Positions 35,777 to 44,409 of a stretch of 64,000 bases of DNA are shown piece by piece. The notes under the pieces are model-generated. The model searched no databases, was not told the DNA's origin, and was given only the letters and a program-made list of their open reading frames with translations. The stretch covers positions 1 to 64,000 of the forward strand of contig JAENZE010000008.1 in the NCBI GenBank assembly GCA_016841425.1. The letters run 5' to 3'. Position 1 is the first letter of the stretch. Each line of letters opens with the position of its first letter. The stretch is from Syntrophomonas sp. (GTDB taxonomy: Bacteria; Bacillota; Syntrophomonadia; Syntrophomonadales; Syntrophomonadaceae). Position numbers and translations under genes: made by a program.

Positions 35777-37153
35777 CTATAAAGGTCTTCTGTTGGTGCG
35801 TTTCCATATTCCCATTTTTGCGGCTTCTGCCATCAGTTCGTCGCGGAAATCTGGATGCGCTATCTTTACTATCTCCTCAACTCTTTCCCACACGGACAAA
35901 CCTTTAAGCTGAACCTTTCCATATTCGGTTACAATCCAGTGGATGCTGTGACGCGGGGTGGTTACAACGGCACCGGGGGTCAATATAGGCTTGATCCGGG
36001 ATACCAACGAACCATCTTTTCTTGTCCGGGTAGAGGTGAAGGCCAGGAAGCTCTTGCCGCCGTTGGAGTCAAATGCGCCAGAAACCCAGTCTAATTGTCC
36101 GCCGGAACCAGATACCTGCCTTAATCCCATGGTTTCTGAACAGGCCTGGGTTAGAAGGTCGATCTCCAGTAAGTTGTTGATGGAAATAATCTTGGGCTGC
36201 ATACAGACCCGCTGGGGAGCGTTGACGTATTCCACCGGGCAGGAAGCCAGCCTGGGATTGTCATCGATAAAATCATAAGTTCTCTTATTACCCAGGGCAA
36301 AGGTATAGGTAGTTTTATACTGGTCATAGTATTTATTGGCATTGGTGACTTTGCCGTTTTCATACATGTCAACCATGGCCGGGCAGAACATTTCGGTCTG
36401 AATTCCTATATCCTGCAGGTCCGAGTTGGCAATCATCATACCAATAGCATTGGGCATTGTGCCTATTCCCAATTGAATGTTGCATCCATCGGTTATTTCT
36501 TCCATGATCAGCTCAGCAATCTTTGTTTCTTCAGGGCTTGCTGAAGGAATTTCACCGGTATCATGGAGCGGCCGGTTGGGACCTTCAATAATATGATCCA
36601 CCATGCTGATATGAACAAATTCCTGATAACCACCCAGGCAGCGGGGCAGAGTCTCGTTGACTTCTACTATAACACAGGGAGCTTCCATGGCTTTCACATA
36701 GGCATCGGTGTTAGTAATACCGATGTTGAAATTGCCGTGTTTATCCATGGGACCAACCTGGGCTACCCAGAAATCTCCTCTTCTGGAAGCGGGGGACCGG
36801 TCCTTACGATAGGTCATCTGGTTGGTATCATGGTAATTCAAGGGCAGGAAGTCAAGTATTCCCTTATCACCAAAATACCGGTCCTGGGCATTAAAAAACC
36901 AGCTAGCAACCTGAAAAGTCTTCATTTCCGGGTCTTTCAGCAATACATGGGGCGCAGGCGGCATCTGCCCGCTCAATTTAATGTATACTTTTTCCAGGCC
37001 GGGTTCACCGGCGCGAGCACCCAGTGCCTCGTCGTATGCGATTGGTTTGAGATTAAACGCACCATAGTTTACAATGTCTCCGCTTTTTACCATTGATGCT
37101 GCTTTTTCGGCGGTGATTAATTTACTCTTATACTCCTCCAAATAACTCTTCAC
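35777..37153 (-). CDS. Acyl-CoA:carboxylate CoA-transferase (acetyl-CoA hydrolase/transferase family)
   Basis: The 458-residue enzyme of the butyryl-CoA:acetate or 4-hydroxybutyrate CoA-transferase type activates a carboxylic acid by CoA exchange, saving ATP. Family motifs are IQLGIGTMPNAIG (about 226-238), the catalytic Glu254 in IQTEMFCPAMVD, and the CoA-binding loop VSGSGGQLDW in the C half. GTG start at 37153 follows GGAGG by eight bases. It lies between two near-identical SDR genes and two large acyl-CoA dehydrogenase genes, so it probably activates the substrate of that module. Confidence 0.9.
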   Translation of the reverse strand: MKSYLEEYKSKLITAEKAASMVKSGDIVNYGAFNLKPIAYDEALGARAGEPGLEKVYIKLSGQMPPAPHVLLKDPEMKTFQVASWFFNAQDRYFGDKGILDFLPLNYHDTNQMTYRKDRSPASRRGDFWVAQVGPMDKHGNFNIGITNTDAYVKAMEAPCVIVEVNETLPRCLGGYQEFVHISMVDHIIEGPNRPLHDTGEIPSASPEETKIAELIMEEITDGCNIQLGIGTMPNAIGMMIANSDLQDIGIQTEMFCPAMVDMYENGKVTNANKYYDQYKTTYTFALGNKRTYDFIDDNPRLASCPVEYVNAPQRVCMQPKIISINNLLEIDLLTQACSETMGLRQVSGSGGQLDWVSGAFDSNGGKSFLAFTSTRTRKDGSLVSRIKPILTPGAVVTTPRHSIHWIVTEYGKVQLKGLSVWERVEEIVKIAHPDFRDELMAEAAKMGIWKRTNRRPL

Positions 37154-37187
37154 TCGAATTTCCTCCTTTTATTGTTTTATTCAATAG

Positions 37188-37928
37188 TTAGAACATGAAT
37201 CTTCCGCCATCGGCGTGAATAACCTGCCCGTTCACAAAAGCTGATTCGTCCGAGGCCAGGAATAAACATACATTGGCTACTTCTTCAATAGTGCCCTGAC
37301 GGAGCATAGGAATGTTCTTGATCAGGGTCTTTAGTATGTCTTCCGGGACTTTTTTGCTCATTTCAGTTTCAATGAAACCTGGAGCTACTGCATTTACATT
37401 TACTTGCTTGGGTGCCAGTTCTTTGGCCAGGGCGCGGGTCAAACCAACAACACCTGCTTTAGATGCAGCATAATTAGTCTGTCCTACATTACCAAACCTG
37501 GCAGCGGAAGTAATGTTAACAATCTTGCCGTAACCTTTTTCCCGCATTATAGGGGCTACTGCCTGGCACAGGTTAAATGTACCCTTAAGATTTACATTGA
37601 TTACCGCATCCCACTTATCTTCAGTCATTTTATGTACCAGCGCATCCCGGGTGATACCTGCATTATTCACTACAATATCTACTGTGCCAAATTCTTGTAC
37701 CACTTTCTCAACCAGATTCTTCATATCCGTTACACTAGAAACATCAGCAACCAGTGCCAGGGCGGTTCCACCATGATTTTTAATTTCGTCTTCAACCTTC
37801 TTAATCTGGCTGTCATTAACATCCACCAGGACTACTTTGGCTCCTTCCCGGGCAAACTTATGAGCTATTCCTTCTCCTATACCCTGACCGGATCCAGTAA
37901 TAATGGCTACTTTGTCTTTAACCCTCAT
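37188..37928 (-). CDS. Short-chain dehydrogenase, FabG/PhaB-like
   Basis: The protein has TGSGQGIGEGIA near the N terminus, VNNAG, and the Ser/Tyr-x-x-x-Lys pair (NITSAARFG; NYAASKAG), ending in HADGGRFMF. It is strongly similar along its whole length to the SDR at 34845, pointing to duplication. ATG 37928 follows AGGAG by eleven bases; a GTG four codons earlier is less likely. It probably acts as a 3-hydroxyacyl-CoA dehydrogenase/3-ketoacyl reductase within the run. Confidence 0.9.
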   Translation of the reverse strand: MRVKDKVAIITGSGQGIGEGIAHKFAREGAKVVLVDVNDSQIKKVEDEIKNHGGTALALVADVSSVTDMKNLVEKVVQEFGTVDIVVNNAGITRDALVHKMTEDKWDAVINVNLKGTFNLCQAVAPIMREKGYGKIVNITSAARFGNVGQTNYAASKAGVVGLTRALAKELAPKQVNVNAVAPGFIETEMSKKVPEDILKTLIKNIPMLRQGTIEEVANVCLFLASDESAFVNGQVIHADGGRFMF

Positions 37929-37952
37929 GAAAATAATCACTCCTAATACTCC

Positions 37953-37992
37953 TATAATCTCCGGGGATGATATTCATCCCCGGGTGATTATA
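37953..37992 (-). terminator. Hairpin past the large acyl-CoA dehydrogenase gene
   Basis: Eighteen-base arms with one bulge (TATAATCTCCGGGGATGA against its complement) across a 3-base loop, ten bases past the stop at 38003. It may attenuate or process the transcript before the SDR gene. Confidence 0.55.
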
Positions 37993-38002
37993 AGCAATTA
38001 CT

Positions 38003-39838
38003 TTAGTATTCAAAGATTTCTTCACTTGCTTCCAGAATCGAGGTATCCGCCATCTTGACGATTTCTTCTACATGCCATACATTGGGAACCACATTGGTCA
38101 AGTAGTAGCGGATAGAAAGCATCTTACCCTTATAGAAGGTATACTCTGGATCTTCTTCGGTAATTTCAGCCAGGCGTTTGGTAACTACCAGAGCCTGTTC
38201 CATCAGCAGCCAGCCACAGTATAGTTGTGCGGTAGCAGTAAGGGTGCGCCGTGCATATACGCCCATGAAACCCAGGGTTTCAGGTGATTTCATGTATCCC
38301 CAGATAGTCTTCTGAATGGAGCGGTAGGAAGCCAGAGCTTTTTCCAGGTGCTCCATCTCGCGGTCCATTCCGGGTATTTTGCCCTTGTTAGCAGTTATAA
38401 ATTCTTCGATCTCCTTAAGGGTGGCAGCAAAAGCGGTGCCTTTCTTCTGGCTCCACTTGCGCCCCATCAAATCCAGGGCCTGGATATAATTGGTGCCTTC
38501 CCAAATAGACCAGATCTTGCAGTCCCGGGCAGCATTGGCGGCAGGATAGTCTTCACAGTAGCCATATCCACCGTAGGACTGCAGTGATTCAGCGATCAAG
38601 CCCCATGCTTCATCACTGGGATAAGCCTTGCAGAGCGGGGTAACCATATCGATTCTATCCTGAGCCCAGGCTTTGCGTTCTGGATCTGGATCGTTATGGG
38701 CTACATCCTGGTAGTAGTAACACTTGTAGAGCAGGGCGCGGCTGGCCTCAGTGGTGGCCTTATTCAGCATATACATGCGCTTAACGTCTTCGTGTTTATT
38801 AATAGTCTGACGCCCGGCTTTGGGGTTGGTTAATAGATGGCCCTGGACGCGCTCTTTACCATATTCCTTGGCATTCCAGTAAGCGTTGGCGGTTACAGCC
38901 AGAGAAAGTCTTCCTGTATCAAGACGAGCTCCGTTCATCATATTGAACATCTGGGCCATACCCTGGGCATTGCCTTCGGCATCAGGCGGATCTCCTACCA
39001 GCCAGCCACGGCAGTTGTTGTTTTCACCCACTACCAGGGCTGCAGTTGCTGACCCCTTCAATCCCAGTTTGTGTTCAATACCTATGCACTGAACGTCATT
39101 GTCGGAAAGGGAGCCATCTTCATTAACCCACTGTTTAGGAACAACAAACATGGATAAGCCCTTGGTTCCGCCTTTGGCACCCTCTACACGGGCCAGGTAC
39201 ATGTGCACAATGTTCTCTACATCATCCCGGTCTCCGCAGGTTATGAATATTTTCTGGCCTTTGATTTTATAAATCCTGGGATCATCGGTGGGAAACGCTT
39301 TAGAGAGCATGTCTCCGGCATCGGACCCCGCGGTAGGCTCGGTTATGCACATGGTTCCGCCCCAGATACCAGCTAACAGCTTTTCAAAAAAAATGGCCTT
39401 TATATCATCAGAACAGTATTCCTGCATCATACGGGCTGCACCGGATGCGGTTCCGATATAAGGCATAAAAGCGGGATTGGCAGCTGCCAGGATTTCACAC
39501 ACTGCACCAAACAGGCTGGTGGGCAGTGCGCCTTCGGTTTCGCGGCCCATATTGGTGGTGCCCCAACCATTATCCTGCAGGTAACGATATACCTTATGGA
39601 ATGACGGGGGAATGTAAACCTGCCCGTCTGCCCATTTAGCTCCGATATTTTCTCCATCTTCGGCAGTGGGAGCTAAAACTTCAGCAGCAATTTTGCGAAT
39701 TTGGTCGACAATCATATCCACATCGTCAACCCCGTAATAATCTTTATAACGATCATAGCTTAATACTTCCCCGGTGGGCAGCCATTCTTTTAAGCAAAAT
39801 TTTATATCTCTGGTGTTATAAGCGTATTTATAAGACAT
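38003..39838 (-). CDS. Large acyl-CoA dehydrogenase (about 600-residue class)
   Basis: This 611-residue flavoenzyme resembles the protein at 7575 more than that at 33004. Motifs are MCITEPTAGSDAGD, KIFITCGDRDD and the catalytic-base segment SIWEGTNYIQALD. The C-terminal helical domain is complete. GAGGAAGAAGG precedes the ATG. It would pass electrons to electron-transfer flavoprotein, which is encoded outside the window. It is part of the run driven by the sigma-54 promoter at 43934. Confidence 0.91.
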   Translation of the reverse strand: MSYKYAYNTRDIKFCLKEWLPTGEVLSYDRYKDYYGVDDVDMIVDQIRKIAAEVLAPTAEDGENIGAKWADGQVYIPPSFHKVYRYLQDNGWGTTNMGRETEGALPTSLFGAVCEILAAANPAFMPYIGTASGAARMMQEYCSDDIKAIFFEKLLAGIWGGTMCITEPTAGSDAGDMLSKAFPTDDPRIYKIKGQKIFITCGDRDDVENIVHMYLARVEGAKGGTKGLSMFVVPKQWVNEDGSLSDNDVQCIGIEHKLGLKGSATAALVVGENNNCRGWLVGDPPDAEGNAQGMAQMFNMMNGARLDTGRLSLAVTANAYWNAKEYGKERVQGHLLTNPKAGRQTINKHEDVKRMYMLNKATTEASRALLYKCYYYQDVAHNDPDPERKAWAQDRIDMVTPLCKAYPSDEAWGLIAESLQSYGGYGYCEDYPAANAARDCKIWSIWEGTNYIQALDLMGRKWSQKKGTAFAATLKEIEEFITANKGKIPGMDREMEHLEKALASYRSIQKTIWGYMKSPETLGFMGVYARRTLTATAQLYCGWLLMEQALVVTKRLAEITEEDPEYTFYKGKMLSIRYYLTNVVPNVWHVEEIVKMADTSILEASEEIFEY

Positions 39839-39865
39839 AGTATTTCCTTCTTCCTCTCCTAGTTT

Positions 39866-40633
39866 TTACCAGGCAGTTACACCGCCATCGACGATTAATA
39901 ACTGACCGGTCATATAGTCAGACGCCTTGGATGCCAGCAATACTGTTACACCCTTCAAATCATCTTCGCCGCCGTAACGCTCCAGAGGAATAGCTGAATT
40001 GCGACCGCCGATTTTAAGAAACCTGTCGGTCATGTGGGTTACAAACCATCCTGGTAGCACGGCATTAACGTTGATATTATACTTGGCTAATTTTACACCC
40101 AGTTCTTTGGTCATGGAAACAACCGCAGCTTTGCTGGCGCCGTATCCGATGGCTTCCAGGGATGGTGATCCTTGGATAGCACCGATGGATGCAACGTTAA
40201 TGATCTTGCCCGGTTTTTTCTGCTCTACCATAACCTTGGCTGCCTCTGCAGCGCAGGTATAGGTGCCGATTGCATTTATTTTGAACATGTACTCCATCTT
40301 GTCAATTGGATAGTCCAGGGTAGGATATCCCCAGCTTAAGCCGGCGTTGTTGACCATTATATCTACAGTGCCAAACTCATTTACTGTAGCAGCAATCAAG
40401 TTTCTGCAATCTTCGGTAACAGCCACGTCGCACTTAACGGCCAGCGTCTTAACTCCGAATTCCTTGGCTATTTCGTTGGCTACTTCCTGGCATCTGTCTA
40501 CCTTGCGAGCTGCAATTACAATATTGGCACCCTGCTCAGCTAAAGCCTCAGCCATTTGATGGCCCAGTCCAATGGATCCTCCGGTTACTATAGCTACTTT
40601 ACCCTTTAAACTAAAAAGTTCCGCTACTTTCAT
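39866..40633 (-). CDS. Short-chain dehydrogenase
   Basis: The 255-residue SDR has TGGSIGLGHQMA, VNNAGLSWG, active-site Ser in NVASIGAIQG and Tyr-Lys in GYGASKAAV. The opening LFSLKGKVAIVTGG resembles gluconate-5-dehydrogenase-like SDRs. It is similar to the next gene (40684), suggesting a tandem duplication. GGAGGTGA precedes the ATG. Substrate is probably a hydroxyacyl-CoA by context. Confidence 0.88.
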   Translation of the reverse strand: MKVAELFSLKGKVAIVTGGSIGLGHQMAEALAEQGANIVIAARKVDRCQEVANEIAKEFGVKTLAVKCDVAVTEDCRNLIAATVNEFGTVDIMVNNAGLSWGYPTLDYPIDKMEYMFKINAIGTYTCAAEAAKVMVEQKKPGKIINVASIGAIQGSPSLEAIGYGASKAAVVSMTKELGVKLAKYNINVNAVLPGWFVTHMTDRFLKIGGRNSAIPLERYGGEDDLKGVTVLLASKASDYMTGQLLIVDGGVTAW

Positions 40634-40683
40634 CTCTTCACCTCCAAATATCTTTACCTACCACAGCAATTGATCCTCTAATA

Positions 40684-41463
40684 TTAGAGCGTAGCCCCAC
40701 CGTCAAATACCAGATACTGGCCGATTACATAATCTGAAGCCCTGGAACAGAAGAAAGCCACTGCTCCTTTAAGGTCATCTTCACCACCAAATCTTCTGAG
40801 GGGTATAATGGCCTTGGCTGCTTTTTCCGTCTTTTCATCCAAAGCTCTTCCGGAGAAATCAGTAGGGAAGTAACCAGGAGTCAGGCAATTTACATAGATT
40901 CCATACGGGGCCCACTTATAGGCCAGATCTCTGGTCAGCATTATCAATGCGGATTTAGTCGCAGTATAGGCGGGGGTGGATTGTCTTTTGGATGCTACCA
41001 GCCCGGCCAAAGAAGACATAAATAGAATTTTGCCGCCATTACCATTTTCTTTCATAGTTTTGGCTACTTTTCCGGTTAGGAAAAAAGTTCCAGTCAGATT
41101 GAGATCTATTACTTTTTTCCATCCGTCAAGGTCATGATCCATAGGATCGGAACCCCAGGCGGTGCCGGCGTTATTAATCAGGATATCGATTTTCCCAAAA
41201 CGTTTAATAGCTGCATCCACCAAGTTGGTACCGTCGTCAAGATTAGCCACGTCGCAAGCTACTGGCAAAGCCTCGATATTATATTTTTTTTCCAATTCAT
41301 CACAAAGTTTTTGGCAGCCTTCAATTTTGCGTGCTGCAATTACCACATTACAGCCCATTTCTGCCAGAGCATCCGCACACTGTGCTCCCAGTCCCTTCGA
41401 CCCGCCAGTAATAACTGCAGTTTTTCCTTTAATATCAAATAATTCTTTTACGCTTAAGGTCAC
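40684..41463 (-). CDS. Short-chain dehydrogenase
   Basis: This SDR has TGGSKGLGAQCADA, INNAGTAWG, Ser in LFMSSLAGL and Tyr-Lys in AYTATKSAL. I choose GTG 41463 (259 residues; AAAGGTG upstream) because the sequence from there, LSVKELFDIKGKTAVITGG, matches the neighbouring SDR. The frame extends 38 codons further upstream with low-complexity Asn/Cys-rich sequence that is unlikely to be translated. Probable paralogue of the gene at 39866. Confidence 0.87.
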   Translation of the reverse strand: MTLSVKELFDIKGKTAVITGGSKGLGAQCADALAEMGCNVVIAARKIEGCQKLCDELEKKYNIEALPVACDVANLDDGTNLVDAAIKRFGKIDILINNAGTAWGSDPMDHDLDGWKKVIDLNLTGTFFLTGKVAKTMKENGNGGKILFMSSLAGLVASKRQSTPAYTATKSALIMLTRDLAYKWAPYGIYVNCLTPGYFPTDFSGRALDEKTEKAAKAIIPLRRFGGEDDLKGAVAFFCSRASDYVIGQYLVFDGGATL

Positions 41464-41590
41464 ATTATCCACACCTTTCTCACAATATTGCAAGTAACAG
41501 TTGGAAAGGGCCATACAAAAACTGATCATATCACAGTTATTGTTATCATTTATGGAGTTCTGGTTCTTTGTTATCACCAGCTTAATAATG

Positions 41591-41625
41591 GGGAAAGGGC
41601 AAGCCGGTAAGGTTTGTCCTTTCCC
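41591..41625 (-). terminator. Terminator-like hairpin after the SDR gene at 41703
   Basis: GGGAAAGGGCAA and TTGTCCTTTCCC pair over twelve bases with one wobble, about 80 bases past the SDR stop. Confidence 0.55.
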
Positions 41626-41702
41626 GTGAAGGGGAGGGTGTTGATAGTAACTTAACCCTGGTTTTACTAATTATTCCAACTGTCGCTGAAACCTAATAAT
41701 AC

Positions 41703-42461
41703 TTAGACCATGCGAATGCCGCCGTCGCAGCGAATATTTTCAGAATTAATGTAAGGATTTAGTACTATTTGTTCTACTAACATCGCAAACTCATCGGGTT
41801 CGCCCAGTCTCTTTGGATGTGGAACCACTGCCTCAAGTGCTTTACGTCCAGCTTCAGGCATCTTAGCCATCATCGGAGTATTAAAGACGCCAGGAGCAAT
41901 AGTATTTACTCTAATCTTATCTCTGGCCAGGTCTTTAGATATGGGAAGAGTCATAGCCATTACTCCGCCCTTGGAAGCTGAATAGGCTGCTTGTCCGATC
42001 TGACCGTCGTAGGCAGCGATAGAGGAAACATTAATAATAACGCCCTTTTCATCATCAACTGCTTCATTCTTGGCCATAACGGCGGCTACCTGGCTAATTA
42101 CGTTGAATGTTCCGATTAGGTTAACATTTACTACCATAGCAAAGTTCTCTAGCGCCAGTGGTCCTTCTTTACCTAGAGTTCTTCCGGGTTTGGCTATACC
42201 GGCAGTATTGAGCAAAATTTGAACGGAGCCAAATTTGGCCACTGCTGCATCAACTACCGCTTTAACATCATCAACAGAAGTTACGTTGGCCTTAACAAAT
42301 AAAGCATTAGCTCCTATTTTGGCTTCCAGAGCTTTACCCAGATCTTCCTGCAGGTCAACTATAACAACATTTGCACCTGCCTTGGCTAAACGAAGAACTG
42401 TTGCTTCTCCCAGACCTGATGCACCACCAGTAATGATTGCTGTTTTACCACTAATATTCAT
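41703..42461 (-). CDS. Short-chain dehydrogenase, type II 3-hydroxyacyl-CoA dehydrogenase-like
   Basis: The 252-residue SDR has TGGASGLGEATV, LNTAGIAKPG (a variant of NNAG), Ser in INVSSIAAYDG and Tyr-Lys in AAYSASKGG. The insertion around the nucleotide site and the ending NPYINSENIRCDGG resemble HSD17B10/type II 3-hydroxyacyl-CoA dehydrogenases, which oxidise 3-hydroxyacyl-CoA with NAD. ATG 42461 follows GGGAGG by nine bases. It lies next to the thiolase gene, fitting the last two beta-oxidation steps. Confidence 0.88.
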   Translation of the reverse strand: MNISGKTAIITGGASGLGEATVLRLAKAGANVVIVDLQEDLGKALEAKIGANALFVKANVTSVDDVKAVVDAAVAKFGSVQILLNTAGIAKPGRTLGKEGPLALENFAMVVNVNLIGTFNVISQVAAVMAKNEAVDDEKGVIINVSSIAAYDGQIGQAAYSASKGGVMAMTLPISKDLARDKIRVNTIAPGVFNTPMMAKMPEAGRKALEAVVPHPKRLGEPDEFAMLVEQIVLNPYINSENIRCDGGIRMV

Positions 42462-42594
42462 TCTTTTTGACCTCCCTAAAATAATCTTTAATGACTGGAA
42501 TTTATTCACTATCACGAATATTGATCATGATATACGGCTCCATGTATTGATGTAAGTTCTATGTTCCGTTCCCCTCACATCCTAAGCTGGAGTA

Positions 42595-43770
42595 TTATTT
42601 AATTCTTTCGAACAATACGGCATTGGCATTGCCGAACCCACCACAAAGAGTAGCCATACCATATTTTGCATCCGGCTTGTCAGTCTTCATAATATTCATT
42701 AAGGTGATACAAATTCTGGCTCCTGATTCACCCAGCGGATGTCCAAGTGCTAATGCTCCGCCCCAGAGGTTAACTTTTTTAAACGGTGCATTTTCTTCGA
42801 TCCCAAGTTCTCTCAGTACAGCCAGAGACTGACTTGAAAATGCTTCGTTGAGTTCTATTACATCAACCTGATCCAGGCTGATACCAGTTCTTTCCACTAA
42901 CTTTTGAACCGCAAAAATCGGTCCAACGCCCATCATGGTTGGATCATTACCAGCCATTGCGCCGCCCACATATTTGAAGTTATAGTCAAGTCCCAATTCA
43001 TCAGCTTTGTCGCGGCTCATAATTATCATTGCACAGGCGCCCTGAGTCAGCGGTGAGGACATGGCAGCGGTGATTACGCCATTTTCTTTGAAGGGTGATT
43101 TCATTTTTTCCATACTCTCAAGGGTGATGTCATCTCTGATCCACTGGTCAGTCTTGACCATGAACTTGTTACCCTCTTCATCTTCCCCTTCAATAGGAAT
43201 TATTTCACTGTCAAATTTACCGGCATCTCTGGCAGCAGCCGCATTTTTGTTGCTCCATAAAGCTACTTGACGCATATCTGCAGGGTCAACATTATATACT
43301 TCGGCAACCTTTTCAGCTGTTGCACCCATGGTTATTGATCCGGGAGGATATCTTTTGCCCAGTCTGGGAGCAAAATCGATTCCCATCGCCATAGGAACAT
43401 GCAGCATATCTTCGCAACCAGCCACAATATAGGTATCCCCGTCTCCGACCATGATGGCTCTGGCAGCATGCTCTAACGCTGACATCCCTGAAGGACACTG
43501 CTGACATATAGTGTTAGCAGCAACATGTTCTGGATATCCACCAGCTAACCAGGCCAGACGCCCAATATCCAGAGTCTGTCCAACCTGTTTAGCAGTACCA
43601 CAGAATATTGCTTCAACAGATCCGGGATCCACTTTGGGATTGCGGGCAAATAATCCGTCTAATACTCCGGTCAAGAGTTCGTCTGCCCTTACATTACGGA
43701 ACCAACCTTTTTCTTTGTGTGCTCTGCCGTTAGCTGAACGACAACCATCAATTATTACTACTTCTTTCAT
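42595..43770 (-). CDS. Acetyl-CoA acetyltransferase (thiolase)
   Basis: This complete thiolase has the nucleophile Cys in CQQCPSGMSAL (near 92), NEAFSSQSL, GHPLGESGAR and the second Cys in TLCGGFGNAN. It diverges from the other thiolases around the nucleophile (CPSG), suggesting a separate subfamily and substrate. It is the first gene after the sigma-54 promoter at 43934 and so leads a run that may extend to 33004. Confidence 0.93.
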   Translation of the reverse strand: MKEVVIIDGCRSANGRAHKEKGWFRNVRADELLTGVLDGLFARNPKVDPGSVEAIFCGTAKQVGQTLDIGRLAWLAGGYPEHVAANTICQQCPSGMSALEHAARAIMVGDGDTYIVAGCEDMLHVPMAMGIDFAPRLGKRYPPGSITMGATAEKVAEVYNVDPADMRQVALWSNKNAAAARDAGKFDSEIIPIEGEDEEGNKFMVKTDQWIRDDITLESMEKMKSPFKENGVITAAMSSPLTQGACAMIIMSRDKADELGLDYNFKYVGGAMAGNDPTMMGVGPIFAVQKLVERTGISLDQVDVIELNEAFSSQSLAVLRELGIEENAPFKKVNLWGGALALGHPLGESGARICITLMNIMKTDKPDAKYGMATLCGGFGNANAVLFERIK

Positions 43771-43933
43771 CAAATTGTCATCTGCCTTTCTTTTAATTAG
43801 TCTTGAATTTATCTTCTGTGATAATTTCCTCTCACTGCTGGGATCATCTAACCTTCAAATATCCCTCCTAACCTCTTAATTAGCTTTTTCCATCAGCTAC
43901 AATGTTCTAATGCATTTATATGGACTCACTGAT

Positions 43934-43948
43934 GCAAATTCAATGCCA
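43934..43948 (-). promoter_or_regulatory. Sigma-54 promoter of the 43.8-33.0 kb run
   Basis: TGGCATTGAATTTGC on the minus strand, GG to GC spacing 10, about 150 bases before the thiolase start. Two TGTTACC half-site-like motifs lie upstream at 44081 and 44124 but form no full palindrome. Confidence 0.8.
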
Positions 43949-44328
43949 ATAAAGAGAAGTGTCTTAAAAATGTAGAAAAAATACCGCCAGTGAGCCTCCC
44001 GCAGCGAAAATGTCCTGGTTTTGAAGAAAAATGCAATTCTCTATGGTCTCAGACTCATAGCTTTATGCTATGTATCCCATTGTTACCACTAATCAACAAG
44101 GGTGGCACCGGAGGTCACACTTCTGTTACCCCCCCTGGCTGCAATCGTAAGAAATCCGATTCTCATAAGAGAAGATTAAATCCACTGGTCAGAGGAAATA
44201 CAAATGATGCATTATCCCTGAAGCAGCTTCTACCTTTCCGCCCTCATTTTTGAGCATTGATTCTTTAGAGACGCTGTAAGAATCAATAATTTCGGCCTCT
44301 CTTTACCAGGTTTCAGAATCAGAAAAGG
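43949..44328. other. Gap upstream of the thiolase promoter
   Basis: No gene seen. The stretch GGGTGGCACCGG at 44100-44111 resembles a T-box core on the plus strand, but no Stem I, terminator or downstream gene supports a riboswitch. Confidence 0.3.
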
Positions 44329-44369
44329 AAATCAGGAAACCGGCAATTATATCGCCAATTTCCTGATTT
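44329..44369 (-). terminator. Terminator of the alcohol dehydrogenase gene
   Basis: Eleven-base outer arms (AAATCAGGAAA and its complement) with further pairing inside, followed on the minus strand by a T-rich run. It lies about 40 bases past the stop at 44410. Confidence 0.7.
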
Positions 44370-44409
44370 AACTGCTTAAGATTGTTGTTTATAAATCAAA
44401 TCCCTGTTG

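Noticed and set aside
44098-44130. T-box-like core GGGTGGCACCGG on the plus strand
   Set aside because: No Stem I, antiterminator partner, terminator or downstream plus-strand gene; probably chance or a fossil.
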